Positions 37,001-49,300 of a stretch of DNA of 64,000 nt are shown here, one piece after another. This stretch comes from Bombus terrestris. Taxonomy: Eukaryota; Arthropoda; Insecta; Hymenoptera; Apidae. A model generated the notes under the pieces. The model did not search any database. It worked only from the letters and a program-made list of their open reading frames with translations, and had not been told where the DNA came from. The DNA is taken from the NCBI RefSeq assembly GCF_910591885.1, contig NW_025963551.1, positions 124,001 through 188,000 on the forward strand, in the 5' to 3' direction. Position 1 is the stretch's first letter, and each line of letters begins with the position of its first letter. The position numbers and the translations under genes were made by a program.

Positions 37001-40000
37001 TACGGTGCAACGTAAGGTCCGAAATCGCTGACAAATTGAGGTAATAACAGGAAATATATGCAAGGCAATATAAGGTATATGTATAGCTTGGAAATTGTAA
37101 TCGTTGCTCGCTCGCTCCGCTCGCTCGTAAAAATCTAGTGCAACCTCACAACCGATCCGACACGTTCGCAAATTTGAAGTTAGTCCCCTCCTTATCGGAT
37201 AACGAAAGCAAGAGGGATTGGTTTTAGGTTAGGCTATAGTTATCGGGCGAGCACAGGGAGCGAGGGACGCGTAAGGGTGTGTCACAAACAAACGGTTTGT
37301 CACATAGGGTCATTGAAATATTCGCACCAGCCCCAGGAGCCGGAAGTCTTTATCGCGTTGCCTACTGACAAAAGTTTACAGTTTATCAATAGTTTTACAT
37401 AAATAGTAATATTTCCACATAGTACGGTGCAACGTAAGGTCCGAAATCGCTGACAAATTGAGGTAATAACAGGAAATATATGCAAGGCAATATAAGGTAT
37501 ATGTATAGCTTGGAAATTGTAATCGTTGCTCGCTCGCTCCGCTCGCTCGTCAGAATCTAGTGCAACCTCACAACCGATCCGACACGTTCGCAAATTTGAA
37601 ATTAGTCGCCTCCTTATCGGATAACGAACACAAGAGGGATTGGTTTTAGGTTAGGCTATAGTTATCGATCGAGCGCAGCGAGCGAGGGACGCATAAAGGT
37701 GTGTCACAAATCATCGGTTTGGCACATAGGGACATTGAAATATTCGCACCTGCCCGAGGAGTAGGAAGTCTTTGTCGAGTTGCCTACTGACAAAAGTTTA
37801 CAGTTTATCAATAGTTTTACATAAATAGTAATATTTCCACATAGTACAGTTGCAACGTGAGGTCCGAAATCGCTGACAAATTAAGGTAATAACAGGAAAT
37901 ATATGCACGGCACCATAAGGTATATGTATAGCATGGAAATTGTAATCGTTGCTCGCTCGCTCCGCTCGCTCGTAGGAATCTAGTCCAACCTCACAACCGA
38001 TCCGACACGTTCGCAAATTTGAAATTAGTCCCCTCCTTATCGAATGGCGAACGTAAGAGATATTGGTTTTAGGTTAGGCTATAGTTTTCAAGCGAGCGCA
38101 GCGAGCGAGGGTCGCGTAAAGGTGTGTCACAAACCAACGGTTTGGCACTTAGGGACATTGAAATATTCGCACCAGCCCGAGGAGTCGGAAGTCTTTATCG
38201 CGTTGCCTACTGACAAAAGTTTACAGTTTATCAATAGTTTTACATAAATAGTAATATTTCTACATAGTACGGTGCAACGTAAGGTCCGAAATCGCTGACA
38301 AATTGAGGTAATAACAGGAAATATATGCAAGGCAATATAAGGTATATGTATAGCTTGGAAATTGTAATCGTTGCTCGCTCGCTCCGCTCGCTCGTAAGAA
38401 TCTAGTGCAACCTCACAACCGATCCGACACGTTCGCAAATTTGAAGTTAGTCCCCTCCTTATCGGATAACGAAAGCAAGAGGGATTGGTTTTAGGTTAGG
38501 CTATAGTTATCGGGCGAGCACAGGGAGCGAGGGACGCGTAAGGGTGTGTCACAAACCAACGGTTTGTCACATAGGGTCATTGAAATATTCGCACCAGCCC
38601 CAGGAGCCGTATGTCTTTATCGAATTGCGTACTGACAAAAGTTTACAGTATATCAATATTTGTACATAAATAGTAATATTTTCACACAGTACAGTGCAAC
38701 GTGAGGTCCGAAATCGCTGACAAATTGAGGTAATAATAGGGAATATATGCAGGACAATATAAGATATATGTATAGCTTGGAAATTGTAATCGTTGCTCGC
38801 TCGAACCGCTCGCTCGTAAGAATCTAGTGCAACCTCACAACCGATCTGACACGTTCGCAAATTTGAAATTAGTCACCTCCTTATCGGATAACGAACACAA
38901 GAGGGATTGGTTTTAGGTTAGGCTATAGTTATCGATCGAGCGCAGCGAGCGAGGGACGCATAAAGGTGTGTCACAAATCGTCGGTTTGGCACATAGGGAC
39001 ATTGAAATATTCGCACCTGCACGAGGAGTAGGAAGTCTTTATCGAGTTGCCTACTGACAAAAGTTTACAGTTTATCAATAGTTTTACATAAATAGTAATA
39101 TTTCCACATAGTACAGTTGCAACGTGAGGTCCGAAATCGCTGACAAATTGAGGTAATAATAGGAAATATATGCAGGACAATATAAGATATATGTATAGCT
39201 TAGAAATTGTAATCGTTGATCGCTCGCTCCGCTCGCTCGTCAGAATCTAGTGCAACCTCACAACCGATCCGACGCGTTCGCAAAATTGAAGTTAGTCCCC
39301 TCCTTATCGGATAACGAAAGCAAGAGGGATTGGTTTTAGGTTAGGCTATAGTTATCGGGCGAGCACAGGGAGCGAGGGACGCGTAAGGGTGTGTCACAAA
39401 CCAACGGTTTGTCACATAGGGTCATTGAAATATTCGCACCAGCCCCAGGAGCCGGAAGTCTTTATCGAATTGCCTACAGACAAAAGTTTACAGTATATCA
39501 ATATTTGTACATAAATAGTAATATTTTCACACAGTACAGTGCAACGTGAGGTCCGAAATCGCTGACAAATTGAGGTAATAACAGGAAATATATCCAAGGC
39601 AATGTAAGGTATATGTATAGCTTGGAAATTGTAATCGTTGCTCGCTCGCTCCGCTCGCTCGTAAGAATCTAGTCCAACCTCACAACCGATCCGACACGTT
39701 CGCAAATTTGAAATTAGTCGCCTCCTTATCGGATAACGAACGCAAGAGGGATTGGATTTAGGTTAGGCTATAGTTTTCAAGCGAGCGCAGCGAGCGAGGG
39801 TCGCGTAAAGGTGTGTCACAAACCAACGGTTTGGCACTTAGGGACATTGAAATATTCGCACCAGCCCGAGGAGTCGGAAGTCTTTATCGCGTTGCCTACT
39901 GACAAAATTTTACAGTTTATCAATAGTTTTACATAAATAGTAATATTTCCACATAGTACAGTTGCAACGTGAGGTCCGAAATCGCTGACAAATTAAGGTA

Positions 40001-42121
40001 ATAACAGGAAATATATGCCCGGCACCATAAGGTATATGTATAGCTTGGAAATTGTAATCGTTCCTCGCTCGCTCCGCTCGCTCGTAAGAATCTAGTCCAA
40101 CCTCACAACCGATCCGACACGTTCGCAAATTTGAAATTAGTCGCCTCCTTATCGGATAACGAACGCAAGAGGGATTGTTTTTAGGTTAGGCTATAGTTAT
40201 CGGGCGAGCACAGGGAGCGAGGGACGCGTAAGGGTGTGTCACAAACCAACGGTTTGTCACATAGGGTCATTGAAATATTCGCACCAGCCCCAGGAGCCGG
40301 AAGTCTTTATCGAATTGCCTACAGACAAAAGTTTACAGTATATCAATATTTGTACATAAATAGTAATATTTTCACACAGTACAGTGCAACGTGAGGTCCG
40401 AAATCGCTGACAAATTGAGGTAATAACAGGAAATATATGCAAGGCAATGTAAGGTATATGTATAGCTTGGAAATTGTAATCGTTGCTCGCTCGCTCCGCT
40501 CGCTCGTCAGAATCTAGTGCAACCTCACAACCGATCCGACACGTTCGCAAATTTGAAATTAGTCGCCTCCTTATCGGATAACGAACACAAGAGGGATTGG
40601 TTTTAGGTTAGGCTATAGTTATCGATCGAGCGCAGCGAGCGAGGGACGCATAAAGGTGTGTCACAAATCATCGGTTTGGCACATAGGGACATTGAAATAT
40701 TCGCACCTGCCCGAAGAGTAGGAAGTCTTTGTCGAGTTGCCTACTGACAAAAGTTTACAGTTTATCAATAGTTTTACATAAATAGTAATATTTCCACATA
40801 GTACAGTTGCAACGTGAGGTCCGAAATCGCTGACAAATTAAGGTAATAACAGGAAATATATGCACGGCACCATAAGGTATATGTATAGCATGGAAATTGT
40901 AATCGTTGCTCGCTCGCTCCGCTCGCTCGTAAGAATCTAGTCCAACCTCACAACCGATCCGACACGTTCGCAAATTAGAAATTAGTCCCCTCCTTATCGA
41001 ATGGCGAACGTAAGAGATATTGGTTTTAGGTTAGGCTATAGTTTTCAAGCGAGCGCAGCGAGCGAGGGTCGCGTAAAGGTGTGTCACAAACCAACGGTTT
41101 GGCACTTAGGGACATTGAAATATTCGCACCAGCCCGAGGAGTCGGAAGTCTTTACCGCGTTGCCTACTGACAAAAGTTTACAGTTTATCAATAGTTTTAC
41201 ATAAATAGTAATATTTCCACATAGTACAGTTGCAACGTGAGGTCCGAAATCGCTGACAAATTAAGGTAACAACAGGAAATATATGCATGGCACCATAAGG
41301 TATATGTATAGCATGGAAATTGTAATCGTTGCTCGCTCGCTCTGCTCGCTCGTAAGAATCTAGTCCAACCTCACAACCGATCCGACACGTTCGCAAATTT
41401 GAAATTAGTCCCCTCCTTATCGAATGGCGAACGTAAGAGATATTGGTTTTAGGTTAGGCTATAGTTTTCAAGCGAGCGCAGCGAGCGAGGGTCGCGTAAA
41501 GGTGTGTCACAAACCAACGGTTTGGCACTTAGGGACATTGAAATATTCGCACCAGCCCGAGGAGTCGGAAGTCTTTATCGCGTTGCCTACTGACAAAAGT
41601 TTACAGTTTATCAATAGTTTTACATAAATAGTAATATTTCTACATAGTACGGTGCAACGTAAGGTCCGAAATCGCTGACAAATTGAGGTAATAACAGGAA
41701 ATATATGCAAGGCAATATAAGGTATATGTATAGCTTGGAAATTGTAATCGTTGCTCGCTCGCTCCGCTCGCTCGTAAGAATCTAGTGCAACCTCACAACC
41801 GATCCGACACGTTCGCAAATTTGAAGTTAGTCCCCTCCTTATCGGATAACGAAAGCAAGAGGGATTGGTTTTAGGTTAGGCTATAGTTATCGGGCGAGCA
41901 CAGGGAGCGAGGGACGCGTAAGGGTGTGTCACAAACCAACGGTTTGTCACATAGGGTCATTGAAATATTCGCACCAGCCCCAGGAGCCGTATGTCTTTAT
42001 CGAATTGCGTACTGACAAAAGTTTACAGTATATCAATATTTGTACATAAATAGTAATATTTTCACACAGTACAGTGCAACGTGAGGTCCGAAATCGCTGA
42101 CAAATTGAGGTAATAATAGGG
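34098..42121 (+). repeat. HOR-4 unit A: 19 monomers (8024 bp)
   Basis: The sequence from 34098 recurs from 42122. The match runs without a structural break to 39593/47617. Rare markers shared between units include gatacgacacg, aatttgaaattagtcacctccttgtcg, gtttagagtatatc, ggagccgtatgtc, ctcgaaccgctcg and gacgcgttcgcaaaattg. Unit A contains two monomers (about 39594-40438) that unit B lacks. Unit A-only changes include caacttaagg near 34477 and cgctctgctcg near 34582. Confidence 0.9.
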
Positions 42122-45100
42122 AATATATGCAGGACAATATAAGATATATGTATAGCTTGGAAATTGTAATCGTTGATCGCTCGCTCCCCTCGCTCGTAAG
42201 AATCTAGTGCAACCTCACAACCGATCCGACACGTTCGCAAATTTGAAATTAGTCCCCTCCTTATCGAATGGCGAACGTAAGAGATATTGGTTTTAGGTTA
42301 GGCTATAGTTCTCAAGCGAGCGCAGCGAGCGAGGGTCGCGTAAAGGTGTGTCACAAACCAACGGTTTGGCACTTAGGGACATTGAAATATTCGCACCAGC
42401 CCGAGGAGTCGGAAGTCTTTATCGCGTTGCCTACTGACAAAAGTTTACAGTTTATCAATAGTTTTACATAAATAGTAATATTTCCACATAGTACGGTGCA
42501 ACGTAAGGTCCGCAATCGCTGACAAATTGAGGTAATAACAGGAAATATATGCAAGGCAATATAAGGTATATGTATAGCTTGGAAATTGTAATCGTTGCTC
42601 GCTCGCTCCGCTCGCTCGTAAGAATCTAGTCCAACCTCCCAACCGATACGACACGTTCGCAAATTTGAAATTAGTCCCCTCCTTATCGAATGGCGAACGT
42701 AAGAGGGATTGGTTTTAGGTTAGGCTATAGTTATCGGGCGAGCACAGGGAGCGAGGGACGCGTAAGGGTGTGTCACAAACCAACGGTTTGTCACATAGGG
42801 TCATTGAAATATTCGCACCAGCCCCAGGAGCCGGAAGTCTTTATCGAATTGCGTACTGATAAAAGTTTACAGTATATCAATATTTGTACATAAATAGTAA
42901 TATTTTCACACAGTACAGTGCAACGTGAGTTCCGAAATCGCTGACAAATTGAGGTAATACCAGGAAATATATGCAAGGCAATATAAGGTATATGTATAGC
43001 TTGGAAATTGTAATCGTTGCTCGCTCGCTCCGCTCGCTCGTAAGAATCTAGTCCAACCTCCCAACCGATACGACACGTTCGCAAATTTGAAATTAGTCCC
43101 CTCCTTATCGAATGGCGAACGTAAGAGGGATTGATTTTAGGTTAGGCTATAGTTATCGGGCGAGCACAGGGAGCGAGGGACGCGTAAGGGTGTGTCACAA
43201 ACCAACGGTTTGTCACATAGGGTCATTGAAATATTCGCACCAGCCCCAGGAGCCGGAAGTCTTTATCGAATTGCGTACTGATAAAAGTTTACAGTATATC
43301 AATATTTGTACATAAATAGTAATATTTTCACACAGTACAGTGCAACGTGAGTTCCGAAATCGCTGACAAATTGAGGTAATAACAGGAAATATATGCAAGG
43401 CAATATAAGGTATATGTATATCTTGGAAATTGTAATCGTTGCTCGCTCGCTCCGCTCGCTCGTAAGAATCTAGTCCAACCTCCCAACCGATCCGACACGT
43501 TCGCAAATTTGAAATTAGTCCCCTCCTTATCGAATGGCGAACGTAAGAGATATTGGTTTTAGGTTAGGCTATAGTTTTCAAGCGAGCGCAGCGAGCGAGG
43601 GTCGCGTAAAGGTGTGTCACAAACCAACGGTTTGGCACTTAGGGTCATTGAAATATTCGCACCAGCCCCAGGAGCCGGAAGTCTTTATCGAATTGCGTAC
43701 TGACAAAAGTTTACAGTTTATCAATAGTTTTACATAAATAGTAATATTTCCACATAGTACCGTGCAACGTAAGGCCCGAAATCGCTGACAAATTGAGGTA
43801 ATAACAGGAAATATATGCAAGGCAATATAATGTATATGTATAGCTTGGAAATTGTAATCGTTGCTCGCTCGCTCCGCTCGCTCGTAAGAATCTAGTGCAA
43901 CCTCACAACCGATCCGACACGTTCGCAAATTTGAAATTAGTCGCCTCCTTATCGGATAACGAAAGCAAGAGGGATTGGTTTTAGGTTAGGCTATAGTTAT
44001 CGGGCGAGCACAGGGAGCGAGGGACGCGTAAGGGTGTGTCACAAACCAACGGTTTGTCACATAGGGTCATTGAAATATTCGCACCAGCCCCAGGAGCCGG
44101 AAGTCTTTATCGAATTGCGTACTGACAAAAGTTTAGAGTATATCAATATTTGTACATAAATAGTAATATTTTCACACAGTACAATGCAACGTGAGGTCCG
44201 AAATCGCTGACAAATTGAGGTAATAACAGGAAATATATGCAAGGCAATATAAGGTATATGTATAGCTTGGAAATTGTAATCGTTGCTCGCTCGCTCCGCT
44301 CGCTCGTAAGAATCTAGTCCAACCTCACAACCGATCCGACACGTTCGCAAATTTGAAATTAGTCGCCTCCTTATCGGATAACGAACGCAAGAGGGATTGG
44401 ATTTAGGTTAGGCTATAGTTTTCAAGCGAGCGCAGCGAGCGAGGGTCGCGTAAAGGTGTGTCACAAACCAACGGTTTGGCACTTAGGGACATTGAAATAT
44501 TCGCACCAGCCCGAGGAGTCGGAAGTCTTTATCGCGTTGCCTACTCACAAAATTTTACAGTTTATGAATAGTTTTACATAAATAGTAATATTTCCACATA
44601 GTACAGTTGCAACGTGAGGTCCGAAATCGCTGACAAATTGAGGTAATAATAGGGAATATATGCAGGACAATATAAGATATATGTATAGCTTGGAAATTGT
44701 AATCGTTGATCGCTCGCTCCCCTCGCTCGTAAGAATCTAGTGCAACCTCACAACCGATCTGACACGTTCGCAAATTTGAAATTAGTCACCTCCTTGTCGA
44801 ATGGCGAACGTAAGAGATATTGGTTTTAGGTTAGGCTATAGTTTTCAAGCGAGCGCAGCGAGCGAGGGTCGCGTAAAGGTGTGTCACAAACCAACGGTTT
44901 GGCACTTAGGGACATTGAAATATTCGCACCAGCCCGAGGAGTCGGAAGTCTTTATCGCGTTGCCTACTGACAAAAGTTTACAGTTTATCAATAGTTTTAC
45001 ATAAATAGTAATATTTCTACATAGTACGGTGCAACGTAAGGTCCGAAATCGCTGACAAATTGAGGTAATAACAGGAAATATATGCAAGGCAATATAAGGT

Positions 45101-48100
45101 ATATGTATAGCTTGGAAATTGTAATCGTTGCTCGCTCGCTCCGCTCGCTCGTAAAAATCTAGTGCAACCTCACAACCGATCCGACACGTTCGCAAATTTG
45201 AAGTTAGTCCCCTCCTTATCGGATAACGAAAGCAAGAGGGATTGGTTTTAGGTTAGGCTATAGTTATCGGGCGAGCACAGGGAGCGAGGGACGCGTAAGG
45301 GTGTGTCACAAACCAACGGTTTGTCACATAGGGTCATTGAAATATTCGCACCAGCCCCAGGAGCCGGAAGTGTTTAACGAATTGCCTACTGACAAAAGTA
45401 TACAGTTTATCAATAGTTTTACATAAATAGTAATATTTCCACATAGTACGGTGCAACGTAAGGTCCGAAATCGCTGACAAATTGAGGTAATAACAGGAAA
45501 TATATGCAAGGCAATATAAGGTATATGTGTAGCTTGGAAATTGTAATCGTTGCTCGCTCGCTCCGCTCGCTCGTCAGAATCTAGTGCAACCTCACAACCG
45601 ATCCGACACGTTCGCAAATTTGAAATTAGTCGCCTCCTTATCGGATAACGAACACAAGAGGGATTGGTTTTAGGTTAGGCTATAGTTATCGATCGAGCGC
45701 AGCGAGCGAGGGACGCATAAAGGTGTGTCACAAATCATCGGTTTGGCACATAGGGACATTGAAATATTCGCACCTGCCCGAGGAGTAGGAAGTCTTTGTC
45801 GAGTTGCCTACTGACAAAAGTTTACAGTTTATCAATAGTTTTACATAAATAGTAATATTTCCACATAGTACAGTTGCAACGTGAGGTCCGAAATCGCTGA
45901 CAAATTAAGGTAATAACAGGAAATATATGCACGGCACCATAAGGTATATGTATAGCATGGAAATTGTAATCGTTGCTCGCTCGCTCCGCTCGCTCGTAAG
46001 AATCTAGTCCAACCTCACAACCGATCCGACACGTTCGCAAATTTGAAATTAGTCCCCTCCTTATCGAATGGCGAACGTAAGAGATATTGGTTTTAGGTTA
46101 GGCTATAGTTTTCAAGCGAGCGCAGCGAGCGAGGGTCGCGTAAAGGTGTGTCACAAACCAACGGTTTGGCACTTAGGGACATTGAAATATTCGCACCAGC
46201 CCGAGGAGTCGGAAGTCTTTATCGCGTTGCCTACTGACAAAAGTTTACAGTTTATCAATAGTTTTACATAAATAGTAATATTTCTACATAGTACGGTGCA
46301 ACGTAAGGTCCGAAATCGCTGACAAATTGAGGTAATAACAGGAAATATATGCAAGGCAATATAAGGTATATGTATAGCTTGGAAATTGTAATCGTTGCTC
46401 GCTCGCTCCGCTCGCTCGTAAGAATCTAGTGCAACCTCACAACCGATCCGACACGTTCGCAAATTTGAAGTTAGTCCCCTCCTTATCGGATAACGAAAGC
46501 AAGAGGGATTGGTTTTAGGTTAGGCTATAGTTATCGGGCGAGCACAGGGAGCGAGGGACGCGTAAGGGTGTGTCACAAACCAACGGTTTGTCACATAGGG
46601 TCATTGAAATATTCGCACCAGCCCCAGGAGCCGTATGTCTTTATCGAATTGCGTACTGACAAAAGTTTACAGTATATCAATATTTGTACATAAATAGTAA
46701 TATTTTCACACAGTACAGTGCAACGTGAGGTCCGAAATCGCTGACAAATTGAGGTAATAATAGGGAATATATGCAGGACAATATAAGATATATGTATAGC
46801 TTGGAAATTGTAATCGTTGCTCGCTCGAACCGCTCGCTCGTAAGAATCTAGTGCAACCTCACAACCGATCTGACACGTTCGCAAATTTGAAATTAGTCAC
46901 CTCCTTATCGGATAACGAACACAAGAGGGATTGGTTTTAGGTTAGGCTATAGTTATCGATCGAGCGCAGCGAGCGAGGGACGCATAAAGGTGTGTCACAA
47001 ATCGTCGGTTTGGCACATAGGGACATTGAAATATTCGCACCTGCACGAGGAGTAGGAAGTCTTTATCGAGTTGCCTACTGACAAAAGTTTACAGTTTATC
47101 AATAGTTTTACATAAATAGTAATATTTCCACATAGTACAGTTGCAACGTGAGGTCCGAAATCGCTGACAAATTGAGGTAATAATAGGAAATATATGCAGG
47201 ACAATATAAGATATATGTATAGCTTAGAAATTGTAATCGTTGATCGCTCGCTCCGCTCGCTCGTCAGAATCTAGTGCAACCTCACAACCGATCCGACGCG
47301 TTCGCAAAATTGAAGTTAGTCCCCTCCTTATCGGATAACGAAAGCAAGAGGGATTGGTTTTAGGTTAGGCTATAGTTATCGGGCGAGCACAGGGAGCGAG
47401 GGACGCGTAAGGGTGTGTCACAAACCAACGGTTTGTCACATAGGGTCATTGAAATATTCGCACCAGCCCCAGGAGCCGGAAGTCTTTATCGAATTGCCTA
47501 CAGACAAAAGTTTACAGTATATCAATATTTGTACATAAATAGTAATATTTTCACACAGTACAGTGCAACGTGAGGTCCGAAATCGCTGACAAATTGAGGT
47601 AATAACAGGAAATATATGCAAGGCAATGTAAGGTATATGTATAGCTTGGAAATTGTAATCGTTGCTCGCTCGCTCCGCTCGCTCGTCAGAATCTAGTGCA
47701 ACCTCACAACCGATCCGACACGTTCGCAAATTTGAAATTAGTCGCCTCCTTATCGGATAACGAACACAAGAGGGATTGGTTTTAGGTTAGGCTATAGTTA
47801 TCGATCGAGCGCAGCGAGCGAGGGACGCATAAAGGTGTGTCACAAATCATCGGTTTGGCACATAGGGACATTGAAATATTCGCACCTGCCCGAAGAGTAG
47901 GAAGTCTTTGTCGAGTTGCCTACTGACAAAAGTTTACAGTTTATCAATAGTTTTACATAAATAGTAATATTTCCACATAGTACAGTTGCAACGTGAGGTC
48001 CGAAATCGCTGACAAATTAAGGTAATAACAGGAAATATATGCACGGCACCATAAGGTATATGTATAGCATGGAAATTGTAATCGTTGCTCGCTCGCTCCG

Positions 48101-49300
48101 CTCGCTCGTAAGAATCTAGTCCAACCTCACAACCGATCCGACACGTTCGCAAATTAGAAATTAGTCCCCTCCTTATCGAATGGCGAACGTAAGAGATATT
48201 GGTTTTAGGTTAGGCTATAGTTTTCAAGCGAGCGCAGCGAGCGAGGGTCGCGTAAAGGTGTGTCACAAACCAACGGTTTGGCACTTAGGGACATTGAAAT
48301 ATTCGCACCAGCCCGAGGAGTCGGAAGTCTTTACCGCGTTGCCTACTGACAAAAGTTTACAGTTTATCAATAGTTTTACATAAATAGTAATATTTCCACA
48401 TAGTACAGTTGCAACGTGAGGTCCGAAATCGCTGACAAATTAAGGTAATAACAGGAAATATATGCACGGCACCATAAGGTATATGTATAGCATGGAAATT
48501 GTAATCGTTGCTCGCTCGCTCTGCTCGCTCGTAAGAATCTAGTCCAACCTCACAACCGATCCGACACGTTCGCAAATTTGAAATTAGTCCCCTCCTTATC
48601 GAATGGCGAACGTAAGAGATATTGGTTTTAGGTTAGGCTATAGTTTTCAAGCGAGCGCAGCGAGCGAGGGTCGCGTAAAGGTGTGTCACAAACCAACGGT
48701 TTGGCACTTAGGGACATTGAAATATTCCCACCAGCCCGAGGAGTCGGAAGTCTTTATCGCGTTGCCTACTGACAAAAGTTTACAGTTTATCAATAGTTTT
48801 ACATAAATAGTAATATTTCTACATAGTACGGTGCAACGTAAGGTCCGAAATCGCTGACAAATTGAGGTAATAACAGGAAATATATGCAAGGCAATATAAG
48901 GTATATGTATAGCTTGGAAATTGTAATCGTTGCTCGCTCGCTCCGCTCGCTCGTAAGAATCTAGTGCAACCTCACAACCGATCCGACACGTTCGCAAATT
49001 TGAAGTTAGTCCCCTCCTTATCGGATAACGAAAGCAAGAGGGATTGGTTTTAGGTTAGGCTATAGTTATCGGGCGAGCACAGGGAGCGAGGGACGCGTAA
49101 GGGTGTGTCACAAACCAACGGTTTGTCACATAGGGTCATTGAAATATTCGCACCAGCCCCAGGAGCCGTATGTCTTTATCGAATTGCGTACTGACAAAAG
49201 TTTACAGTATATCAATATTTGTACATAAATAGTAATATTTTCACACAGTACAGTGCAACGTGAGGTCCGAAATCGCTGACAAATTGAGGTAATAATAGGG
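42122..49300 (+). repeat. HOR-4 unit B: 17 monomers (7179 bp)
   Basis: Same order as unit A but two monomers (845 bp) shorter. Up to 47617 it aligns with unit A at offset 8024. From 47618 on it aligns at offset 7179. One monomer (about 45324-45617) carries changes not shared with its partners at 37300 and 52503, including gtgtttaacgaattg, aagtatacag and atgtgtagc; part of this looks like a patch from another monomer type and part like new mutation. Another private change is tataatgtatat near 43827. Confidence 0.9.
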
